DNA of 56,233 nt, taken from positions 1 through 56,233 of the forward strand of contig NZ_FTOH01000013.1 in NCBI RefSeq assembly GCF_900156675.1, read 5' to 3'. The notes beneath the pieces were generated by a model. It had not been told where the DNA came from. It saw only the letters and a program-made list of their open reading frames with translations, and ran no database searches. Of this stretch, positions 49,215-56,233 are shown piece by piece (the first letter of the stretch is position 1; the number at the start of each line of letters is the position of its first letter). The translations under genes were made by a program, and so were the position numbers. This DNA is from Thalassolituus maritimus (GTDB taxonomy: Bacteria; Pseudomonadota; Gammaproteobacteria; Pseudomonadales; Oceanobacteraceae).

Positions 49215-49226
49215 TATGCTAGCATA
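49215..49226. promoter_or_regulatory. Perfect 12-bp palindrome in the divergent serA spacer
   Basis: TATGCTAGCATA (49215-49226) is a perfect palindrome in the 176-nt gap between the dehydrogenase gene and serA. It is the right size for a small dimeric regulator and may overlap a -10 region. No known operator matches that I can name. Confidence 0.35.
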
Positions 49227-49325
49227 CGCGCCTTATTTTTCGGAGCGGTTTTAAGCCGCCCAGCCCCGCTCGCTGCAAGGCGGAGGGGACCTGACAGCTA
49301 TTACTTACTGACTATAGGTACCACC

Positions 49326-50555
49326 ATGGCACAAACGTCCCTGGATAAAAGCAAGATCAAGTTCCTCTTGTTGGAAGGCGTACACCAGTCTGCTCTCGAT
49401 ACACTGCAGGCTGCTGGCTACACCAACATCGAGTATTTGAAGACTTCGCTGCCGGATGACGAGCTGAAAGCCGCCATCAAAGACGCTCATTTTGTGGGCA
49501 TTCGTTCACGCACTCAGCTAACCGAAGAGATCTTCGACGCTGCTGAGAAGCTGATTGCCGTCGGTTGCTTCTGTATTGGCACCAACCAGGTTGACCTGAA
49601 AGCAGCAACCAAGCGTGGTATCGCGGTATTTAACGCTCCATATTCTAACACCCGCTCCGTGGCAGAGCTGTCACTGGCAGAAATCATCATGCTGATGCGC
49701 GGTGTCCCTGCGAAAAATGCCGAATGTCATCGCGGCGGCTGGAGCAAGTCTGCGGTTAACTCTTACGAGATCCGTGGCAAGAAGCTGGGTATCGTGGGTT
49801 ACGGTTCGATCGGTACTCAGCTGTCGGTCATGGCCGAAAGCATGGGTATGGAAGTATTCTTCTACGACGTCGTAACGAAACTGCCAATCGGTAATGCTAA
49901 GCAGGTCGGGACTCTGAACGAATTGCTGAACATTGCTGACGTTGTATCTCTGCACGTTCCGGAAACACCTTCCACTAAATGGATGATGGGCCCAGAGCAG
50001 TTTGAGCAAATGAAACAGGGTTCTATCCTGTTGAACGCGTCACGCGGCACTGTGGTTGATATCGATGCGTTGGCAGATACCGTACGCAGCGGCAAACTCC
50101 TGGGTGCGGCCATCGACGTATTCCCGGTTGAACCACGCTCTAACAGCGAAGAGTTTGTCTCACCACTGCGCGAATTCGACAACGTGATCCTGACCCCGCA
50201 CGTCGGTGGTTCTACCATGGAAGCTCAGGAAAACATCGGTAAAGAAGTAGGTGAGAAGCTGGCTCAGTACAGCGATAACGGCACCACCACTTCTTCTGTG
50301 AACTTCCCAGAGGTGGCTCTGCCATCCAACCCGAACGTTCACCGTATCCTGCACATCCACAAAAACGTACCTGGCGTTATGAATGCAATCAACAGCATTC
50401 TCGCCGACAACAACATCAACATCTGCGGTCAGTACCTGCAGACCGTTGAAGAAGTTGGCTACGTTGTGATCGATGTTGCGGCTGATGCGTCAGATCTGGC
50501 TCTGGAGAAGATCAAAGAAGTTGAGGGTACCATTCGCGCCCGCGTCCTCTACTAA
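49326..50555 (+). CDS. serA: D-3-phosphoglycerate dehydrogenase
   Basis: SerA oxidises 3-phosphoglycerate to 3-phosphohydroxypyruvate with NAD, the first step of serine synthesis. The 409-residue protein has the D-2-hydroxyacid dehydrogenase fold with KKLGIVGYGSIGTQL as NAD motif, the catalytic Arg (LLNASRGTVVD), Glu (IDVFPVEP), and His (LTPHVGGST), then a C-terminal ACT domain (about 335-409) for serine feedback control. It is the E. coli-like type. The divergent D-2-hydroxyglutarate dehydrogenase suggests they work as a couple. Confidence 0.97.
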   Translation: MAQTSLDKSKIKFLLLEGVHQSALDTLQAAGYTNIEYLKTSLPDDELKAAIKDAHFVGIRSRTQLTEEIFDAAEKLIAVGCFCIGTNQVDLKAATKRGIAVFNAPYSNTRSVAELSLAEIIMLMRGVPAKNAECHRGGWSKSAVNSYEIRGKKLGIVGYGSIGTQLSVMAESMGMEVFFYDVVTKLPIGNAKQVGTLNELLNIADVVSLHVPETPSTKWMMGPEQFEQMKQGSILLNASRGTVVDIDALADTVRSGKLLGAAIDVFPVEPRSNSEEFVSPLREFDNVILTPHVGGSTMEAQENIGKEVGEKLAQYSDNGTTTSSVNFPEVALPSNPNVHRILHIHKNVPGVMNAINSILADNNINICGQYLQTVEEVGYVVIDVAADASDLALEKIKEVEGTIRARVLY

Positions 50556-50608
50556 GATCGGAGCTACCTGCGTTGCCGAGACAGCGCGATGCAGTTAATG
50601 CTAGCGAA

Positions 50609-50640
50609 AATAAAAAAGCACCCTCGGGTGCTTTTTTATT
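50609..50640. terminator. Bidirectional terminator behind serA
   Basis: AATAAAAAAGCACCC (50609-50623) and GGGTGCTTTTTTATT (50626-50640) form a 15-bp stem with a TC loop, ending in T runs on both strands. It begins 54 bases after the serA stop and could also end the modF-like gene transcript. Confidence 0.93.
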
Positions 50641-50665
50641 GCCTCGTACTTCTGTTTCCATCGTC

Positions 50666-50717
50666 GGGACGCAGCAAGTACATCCCTGTATGCTTAGCTG
50701 TGCCATCCATGGCACAG
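50666..50717 (-). repeat. Structured palindromic repeat, copy 2 (CATGGATG core)
   Basis: Read on the minus strand, CTGTGCCAT-GG-ATGGCACAG (50717-50698) is a 9-bp perfect stem with a 2-nt loop, followed by TAAGCATACAGGGATGTACT. The order hairpin, then GC-TACAGGGA-GTA, matches the copy at 20326-20370 although the stem bases differ. It fills the gap between the serA terminator and the ModF-like gene. Confidence 0.6.
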
Positions 50718-50749
50718 ATACCCGCCTCACGGAAACAACAGCACCAGGC

Positions 50750-52171
50750 TTAAATCTCAAACCCGCAATTAGTAGCAACCCCTAACCGTAAGTGATGACT
50801 TACCCCCGCCGGAATCTCGGCAGCATGGTGAGTCACATACAGGAGCGTAATGGTCTTCTGCTCCGATAAGCGACGGATAAACGCCAGTACCATTTCTCGG
50901 CTTGGGTCATCCAATCCCTGGCAAGGCTCATCCAGAATCAGCAGCGGCGGTTGCTTGATCAGAGCACGAGCGATAAGCACCAGACGCTGCTCTCCGTACG
51001 ACAGGTGATGCAGGCTCTGATTGGCTTTATAGCGCAAGCCGATAATCTCCAGCCACTGCTCCGCGAGACGCCGGTCGTCATCCCCCGCCGCCTGATACAA
51101 ACCAATGCTGTCGTATAAACCAGAAATCACCGTCGTCAGCACGTTCGTGGTTGCCCGGTATTCCCACTGCAGCGACGACGACACCAGACCAATATGCTTT
51201 TTGATATCCCAGATGGTTTCACCGCTACCACGCTTCATACCAAAAAGATACAGTTCGTTGCGATAGCACTGTGGGTTATCGCCTGTGATCATCTGCAGCA
51301 GACTGGTCTTACCGCAACCGTTCGGGCCGGTAATGGCCCAATGTGCCCCCGGCTCAACCTGCCAGTTAAGGTCAGAAAATAGTGTGCGCTCGCCGTAGGC
51401 TATCGAGCCATTCACCAGACGCACCAGCGGGTCATCTAAATTTAACCCGTATTTCACCGGCGCTTCCGGGAATTCTGACAACGGCTTATCAAAATGCAGT
51501 AACGAATGGACTTCAGGCGAGGTAAGTACCGACTCACGTTGGCCTTTAACTAATAAGCGAGCATCGTGAACAAACGCCAGATGCGTCAGCCAGTCTGGCA
51601 GCTCATCTAAACGGTTAGCGACCCATAACAGTCGTTGGCCACTTTCGTGAAGTTTAAACAGTGCTTCTGCCAGCGCCTCACGGCTCTTTGCATCCAGACC
51701 TTCAAGCGGCTCATCCAGAATCAACAAGTCAGGCTTCTGCCGCACCGCATTCACCAACATCACTTTGCGACTCTCGCCGGTCGATAACGAGCGGAAGCCC
51801 TGCGACAGAATATGCTCCATCCCCAACAATTGAATCCAGTCAGCGACCTCTCCAACCGGCGCCAACAACTCGCTGACCAGCGTGCCGATATCCTTCTGAT
51901 CCATCAGATCAGACTCATCTTCCCGGCGCTCCTGCTCAATCAACGCTGCCTGCGCCTCAAGCGACACAAACGCGACGCGTTCAGGCAGACCAGACACCTC
52001 ACCGTGACTCAGACGCACATCGCCGGCAAACAAGCGCGACAGCACCGTCTTACCGCTGCCATTCGTCCCGATAATGCCCCAGGTCTCAGCCGCAGACACC
52101 GACCAGTCATCAACAACAAGATTTCGCCCGTCATGCAGACGCGCACGGAGTTCTTTAAATTCAGTAGTCAT
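50750..52171 (-). CDS. modF: ModF-like protein with two ABC ATPase domains
   Basis: This 473-residue cytoplasmic protein has two ABC ATPase domains. The first has GTNGSGKT and signature LSTGESRK, the second GPNGCGKT and LSYGEQRL, each with a Walker B (LLILDEPLEGLD and LLILDEPCQGLD). No membrane part is encoded. This layout matches ModF/PhrA of E. coli, whose real role (molybdate-linked or DNA repair) is unsettled. The last residues run past the usual end by a few. No mod transport genes lie near, so the symbol reflects similarity only. Confidence 0.82.
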   Translation of the reverse strand: MTTEFKELRARLHDGRNLVVDDWSVSAAETWGIIGTNGSGKTVLSRLFAGDVRLSHGEVSGLPERVAFVSLEAQAALIEQERREDESDLMDQKDIGTLVSELLAPVGEVADWIQLLGMEHILSQGFRSLSTGESRKVMLVNAVRQKPDLLILDEPLEGLDAKSREALAEALFKLHESGQRLLWVANRLDELPDWLTHLAFVHDARLLVKGQRESVLTSPEVHSLLHFDKPLSEFPEAPVKYGLNLDDPLVRLVNGSIAYGERTLFSDLNWQVEPGAHWAITGPNGCGKTSLLQMITGDNPQCYRNELYLFGMKRGSGETIWDIKKHIGLVSSSLQWEYRATTNVLTTVISGLYDSIGLYQAAGDDDRRLAEQWLEIIGLRYKANQSLHHLSYGEQRLVLIARALIKQPPLLILDEPCQGLDDPSREMVLAFIRRLSEQKTITLLYVTHHAAEIPAGVSHHLRLGVATNCGFEI

Positions 52172-52205
52172 ACAGACTTTTAGCTAGGAAGGTAGATATC
52201 ACTAC

Positions 52206-52222
52206 GACGCTTGAAAAGCGTC
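52206..52222. repeat. Small hairpin upstream of the ModF-like gene
   Basis: GACGCTT-GAA-AAGCGTC forms a 7-bp stem 35 bases from the ModF-like start. It has no T run, so it is not a clear terminator; it could be in the 5' leader or an operator. Confidence 0.3.
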
Positions 52223-52235
52223 AGCTAACAGTGCA

Positions 52236-52711
<476 letters not shown>

Positions 52712-52875
52712 TTAATGAACGTTAGCCTGAGAGTAACCGAATGCCCCAGTGATCACCACTGTCCGGTTCAACAGTACCGATGCATCCGCCATTCTTCCGA
52801 AACTATCTGGAAGCTGTCACACGCAAAAGGCACAATACCCACCATTACTAGACGTTTTGTAAGGAAACTCGCTAT

Positions 52876-54519
52876 ATGAGCCTACACGAAAGAGCCGGCC
52901 AGAAAGCCCTCGCTTCTGATCTTGCCAATATCCCCCGCCTAATCGCTGACTACTATGTCCGCAAGCCCTCTGACGACACATTGGTAAGCTTCGGAACATC
53001 TGGTCATCGTGGCAGTGCCGCAAACGGCTCTTTTAACGAAACCCATATCGCCGCGATCTGCCAGGCGTTAGTTGAATACCGCCAACAGAATGATATTACC
53101 GGCCCGCTCTACATCGGTATGGATACCCACGCCCTGTCCGAGTGTGCATTTATCACCGCAGTGGAAGTTCTGGTCGCCAACGGCATCAGCGTTCGTATAC
53201 AGCAAGGTCGCGGCTATACGCCAACGCCTGTAATCTCTCATGCGATCCTGACCTACAACCAGGATAAAACCTCAGAGCTGGCCGATGGCGTCGTGATTAC
53301 TCCATCGCACAACCCTCCTCAGGACGGTGGTTTTAAATATAATCCACCGAATGGTGGCCCTGCTGATACGGACGTGACTTCTCAGATTCAGGACCGCGCC
53401 AACGACATCATTAACGGCGGCAGTAAAGATATTGTTCGCATGGACTTTGCTCAGGCATGGGCATCTGACCTGGTCACAGAATACGACTACATCAAACCGT
53501 ACGTTGATGATCTCGCCAGTGTGATCGATATGGATGCCATCGCCAAAGCAGGCGTTAAGATTGGTGTGGACCCACTCGGTGGTTCCGGTATCGCCTACTG
53601 GGACGTGATAGCCGAGACCTACGGTCTGGATATCACAGTGGTAAATGAAAGCGTTGATCCGACCTTCTCATTTATGACTCTCGATAAAGACGGCAAGATC
53701 CGTATGGACTGCTCCAGCCCATACGCAATGGCGGGCCTCATCGACTTAAAAGACGATTTCGACATCGCACTGGGCAACGACCCGGATTACGACCGCCACG
53801 GCATTGTCACGCCATCTGTTGGTTTGATGAATCCTAATCACTATCTCGCCGTAGCGATTAACTACCTGTATACCCATCGCCCACAATGGTCACAGGATCT
53901 CGCCATTGGTAAAACACTGGTGTCGTCCAGCATGATCGACCGCGTAGCAGCTGATCTGGGCCGCACGCTCTCAGAAGTCCCTGTGGGCTTTAAATGGTTT
54001 GTTGATGGTCTGTACACAGGTAAGTTCGGTTTTGGCGGTGAAGAGAGCGCAGGCGCTTCCTTCCTGCGGAAAGACGGCACGGTATGGTCGACCGACAAAG
54101 ACGGCATCATCCTCGCACTCTTAGCCGCTGAAATTAAAGCCGTGACCGGCAAAGATCCGGGTGAACACTACATTGCCCTGACCGAAAAATTCTCAGCACC
54201 CGTCTATAAGCGTATTGATGCTGCAGCGACTGGCCCACAGAAATCCGTACTGAAAAAGTTGAGTGCCGGTGACGTGACCGCCGAAAAACTTGCCGGTGAA
54301 GAGATCAAAGAAAAACTGACCCATGCCTCAGGCAACGGTGCGGCGATTGGCGGTCTGAAAGTCACCACAGAGAACGGCTGGTTCGCTGCACGCCCATCCG
54401 GCACAGAAGAGATCTATAAGATCTACGCAGAAAGCTTTAAAGGTGAGGAGCATCTCGCTCAGATCATTGAAGAAGCTCAGGCGATAGTCAGTGCTACTTT
54501 TGATTCAGCTGGAGTCTGA
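52876..54519 (+). CDS. pgm: Phosphoglucomutase (alpha-D-glucose phosphate specific)
   Basis: Pgm interconverts glucose 1-phosphate and glucose 6-phosphate, supplying sugar nucleotides and glycogen. The 547-residue protein has the active-site Ser in [13 protein letters not shown], the Mg-binding [10 protein letters not shown], the sugar loop [10 protein letters not shown], and the phosphate loop [13 protein letters not shown]. The start ATG is preceded by AAGGAAA at 11-nt spacing. Only three bases separate its stop from the end of the convergent GGDEF gene. Confidence 0.96.
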   Translation: MSLHERAGQKALASDLANIPRLIADYYVRKPSDDTLVSFGTSGHRGSAANGSFNETHIAAICQALVEYRQQNDITGPLYIGMDTHALSECAFITAVEVLVANGISVRIQQGRGYTPTPVISHAILTYNQDKTSELADGVVITPSHNPPQDGGFKYNPPNGGPADTDVTSQIQDRANDIINGGSKDIVRMDFAQAWASDLVTEYDYIKPYVDDLASVIDMDAIAKAGVKIGVDPLGGSGIAYWDVIAETYGLDITVVNESVDPTFSFMTLDKDGKIRMDCSSPYAMAGLIDLKDDFDIALGNDPDYDRHGIVTPSVGLMNPNHYLAVAINYLYTHRPQWSQDLAIGKTLVSSSMIDRVAADLGRTLSEVPVGFKWFVDGLYTGKFGFGGEESAGASFLRKDGTVWSTDKDGIILALLAAEIKAVTGKDPGEHYIALTEKFSAPVYKRIDAAATGPQKSVLKKLSAGDVTAEKLAGEEIKEKLTHASGNGAAIGGLKVTTENGWFAARPSGTEEIYKIYAESFKGEEHLAQIIEEAQAIVSATFDSAGV

Positions 54520-54522
54520 TAC

Positions 54523-55794
54523 CTAATCTGCAGAGAGGGTCGGGTCATGAACCACAACCAGGTTCCGGCCACCCTCTTTCGCAGCGTACAGAGCTTCATC
54601 CGCATCCAGCAGTAATTGATGCAACATGCTCTTATTGGAAGGTGAAAAAGGCGCTACGCCCGTGCTTACCGTCACCCTGATGTAATCATCATCGGGCAGA
54701 ATAAATAACTGATCAGCCACATAAGATCTGAACTGATCTAACAGTCCATAGGCTTTATCAGTATCCAGACCTGGCAGAATAAGTGCAAACTCTTCGCCAC
54801 CATATCGAGCCATATGGAACCTGAAGAAAGTCTGCTGAAGATATCCGGCCAACTGCTTCAGGACGGCATCCCCGGCATCGTGACCGTACTCATCATTAAT
54901 CCCCTTAAAGCTGTCGATATCCATTAGTGCCACAGTAAAGGGCTTGCCCTCTGCCTGAAGCCTTTTAACCAGCGCATCCCCTTCTTCGATAAAGTAACGA
55001 CGATTTCTGAGGCCTGTCAGATAATCCAGAGTGGCCTGCTCCTGAACGGCAACGAATTGCTCAAGCGCCTCGATATTGTTCGTCACCCTACAGCTGAATT
55101 CTTCCTGCTGAAAAGGCTTCTGGAGGAAGTCGTTCGCGCCCTTTTTAATAAACTGCACCGAGATATCCGCGTCTTCCTGACTCGACAGGCCAATGATGGC
55201 CAGTGGCCGCTTATCGTAGCGATGTCTCACCTGCTGGAGAAAAGCAAAGCCATTCATCTCAGGCATATGATAATCAGTAATGATGAGCTTGATAGAGATG
55301 TCTGACTCTAACTTCTCAAGTCCCTCAGCCCCATTATGAGCCTCAACAACCTGAAAATTCTGGAGTCTGAGGTAAGACGTTACAGCCTGTCGCATCGTGG
55401 AAGAGTCATCCACCACAAGCGCTGTAATTGAGCGATTACGCTCAAGTCGGTTAAGCATTCGCGCTGCATACTGATAGGAGAAGCGGTTCTCTTTAATAAC
55501 GTAATCAACGACCCCGCTCTTGAGGAGCTCTTTACGCTGATTCAGATCGTCACTACCCGTAAGAACAACAACCGGTAAACGCTGATCAAGCAGGTAACTG
55601 ACCATTTCACCATCAGGCGCATCAGGAAGGTTCAGATCAACCAGTGCGGCGACCACGCTGTCTTTGTGTTCGTTATACAGCTCAATTCCTTCGGCTTTGG
55701 TAGAAGCAAACACCACCGGCTCAATGCCCTGCTGTCGCAACGTGTGCTGCAAAATCTTCTGAACGATCGGACTGTCTTCGATAATAAGAAACAC
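54523..55794 (-). CDS. Diguanylate cyclase with two receiver domains
   Basis: The protein of about 423 residues has two CheY-like receivers, with likely phospho-acceptors Asp53 (ALVDLNLPDA) and Asp174 (IITDYHMPEMNG). A GGDEF domain with active site GGEEF (332-336) and the Mg loop DIDSFKGINDEYGHDAGD follows. The inhibitory RxxD site that normally ends five residues before GGEEF is absent (FFRF there), so product inhibition may be lost. I chose GTG 55794 because GGAGG lies seven bases upstream; the earlier GTG 55800 is too close. It makes c-di-GMP, which the PilZ protein in the motor operon could read. The paired kinase is not in view. Confidence 0.9.
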   Translation of the reverse strand: MFLIIEDSPIVQKILQHTLRQQGIEPVVFASTKAEGIELYNEHKDSVVAALVDLNLPDAPDGEMVSYLLDQRLPVVVLTGSDDLNQRKELLKSGVVDYVIKENRFSYQYAARMLNRLERNRSITALVVDDSSTMRQAVTSYLRLQNFQVVEAHNGAEGLEKLESDISIKLIITDYHMPEMNGFAFLQQVRHRYDKRPLAIIGLSSQEDADISVQFIKKGANDFLQKPFQQEEFSCRVTNNIEALEQFVAVQEQATLDYLTGLRNRRYFIEEGDALVKRLQAEGKPFTVALMDIDSFKGINDEYGHDAGDAVLKQLAGYLQQTFFRFHMARYGGEEFALILPGLDTDKAYGLLDQFRSYVADQLFILPDDDYIRVTVSTGVAPFSPSNKSMLHQLLLDADEALYAAKEGGRNLVVVHDPTLSAD

Positions 55795-55906
55795 ATACAC
55801 CTCCTGAAGCTCTATTGAGTGTAGGCATAATCCAGAGTAGTGCGCTGGGGAATACAGATATGACAGGAGAATTGTTCAGGGTTGGACAGGGATGTGAGCA
55901 AATGAA

Positions 55907-55940
55907 AAAACCCCCGACTGCGTAAGCAATCGGGGGTTTT
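55907..55940 (-). terminator. Terminator of the ribosomal RNA operon
   Basis: AAAACCCCCGA (55907-55917) and TCGGGGGTTTT (55930-55940) form an 11-bp stem, extended by TGC-GTAA-GCA at the tip. On the minus strand a T run follows, nine bases after the 5S end. Confidence 0.92.
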
Positions 55941-55948
55941 GAATAAGA

Positions 55949-56065
55949 GCTTGACGATGACCTACTCTCACATGGGGAAGCCCCACACTACCATCGGCGA
56001 TGCTGCGTTTCACTTCTGAGTTCGGAATGGATTCAGGTGGTTCCACAGCTCTATTGTCGTCAAGC
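55949..56065 (-). rRNA. rrf: 5S ribosomal RNA
   Basis: The minus strand from 56065 reads as 5S rRNA of about 117 nt. The terminal helix GCTTGACGA pairs with TCGTCAAGC, and the internal landmarks CCATTCCGAACTCAGAAGTG and CGATGGTAGTGTGGGG are universal in gammaproteobacteria. A terminator follows it and 23S lies upstream off the right edge. It is the end of an rrn operon transcribed leftwards. Confidence 0.97.
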
Positions 56066-56226
56066 AAACTGTTTGTGCATCAGTCTCTTACGCGTTTTGT
56101 CGCTGGACCTTGAAGCATTTTCATACTTCGCACAATAAGTTGGATACATGAGTCGAGATTCTCTCGCGAACCGGCGGCTGCCTGTTCGTGTCTTTAACTG
56201 TTTATACACCAGTTTGGGTGTTATAT
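56066..56226 (-). other. 23S-5S internal spacer
   Basis: About 160 nt separate the 5S gene from the 3' end of 23S. No tRNA is visible in it. Confidence 0.7.
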
Positions 56227-56233
56227 GGTCAAG
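56227..56233 (-). rRNA. rrl: 23S ribosomal RNA, extreme 3' end (runs off right edge)
   Basis: The last seven bases read CTTGACC on the minus strand, followed by ATATAACACCC. This is the usual 3' end of gammaproteobacterial 23S rRNA and the start of the spacer to 5S. The rest of the gene is outside the window. Confidence 0.65.

Noticed and set aside
56216-56233. Start of a plus-strand 23S rRNA (GGTCAAG is also a 23S 5' end)
   Set aside because: The 23S ends are complementary, so the same bases fit both; the 5S gene on the minus strand and the adjacent ATATAACACCC favour the 3' end on the minus strand.

Overview
The window reads as a chromosomal contig of a gammaproteobacterium, most likely from the Pseudomonadales/Oceanospirillales side. 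The evidence is gene order. A pilMNOPQ-aroK-aroB-damX-gltB-gltD-hemE block with a divergent ponA, an xseB-ispA-dxs block near ribA and pgpA, and a serA/D-2-hydroxyglutarate dehydrogenase pair are all familiar from Pseudomonas-type genomes. A PomAB-type motor and a Mrp sodium/proton antiporter fit a marine or halotolerant life. I cannot name the genus. Both ends lie in multicopy DNA: an apparent IS110-type transposase start on the left, and 5S rRNA plus the tip of 23S rRNA on the right. This looks like a contig bounded by repeats.

Layout. 1-1.4 kb is mobile: the first codons of a probable transposase, and an integron integrase with a LexA-type box over its promoter; any cassette array would lie off the left edge. 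1.4-4.0 kb holds pgpA and an AraC-type regulator divergent from a membrane fatty-acid hydroxylase/sterol desaturase. 4.1-6.2 kb holds three poorly known genes: a winged-helix (PqqD-like) protein with an internal twin-arginine/hydrophobic segment and a K/Q/R-rich tail, facing an ATP-grasp ligase coupled to a secreted protein. 6.3-9.8 kb is an overlapping operon of a membrane AAA-type ATPase, an MscS channel and a YugP-type zinc protease. 10-16.2 kb holds ribA, a two-component system with a degenerate HD-GYP output, dxs, ispA and xseB. 16.3-18.7 kb is pomA-pomB-PilZ. 18.8-21.9 kb holds rsmE, a membrane protein and radA. 21.9-27.8 kb is the Mrp operon with fused A and B subunits. 27.9-45 kb is the hemE-gltDB-damX-aroBK-pilQPONM block, with an unfamiliar von Willebrand A lipoprotein gene inserted between hemE and gltD. 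45.1-50.6 kb holds ponA, D-2-hydroxyglutarate dehydrogenase and serA. 50.7-55.8 kb holds a ModF-like ABC protein, a HIT protein, pgm and a double-receiver diguanylate cyclase. The end is 5S rRNA.

Functional links. SerA and the D-2-hydroxyglutarate dehydrogenase probably form one redox couple for serine synthesis. The PilZ protein probably ties the stator to c-di-GMP, which the GGDEF protein at the right end could make. PilMNOPQ is the alignment and secretin part of a type IV pilus; GltB/GltD assimilate ammonia; Dxs and IspA feed isoprenoids. Most of the window is ordinary housekeeping. The parts worth a second look are the 4.1-6.2 kb trio, the ATPase-MscS operon, a 125-nt nested palindrome at 52.2-52.4 kb, a two-copy palindromic repeat (20.3 and 50.7 kb), and the integron/IS edge.
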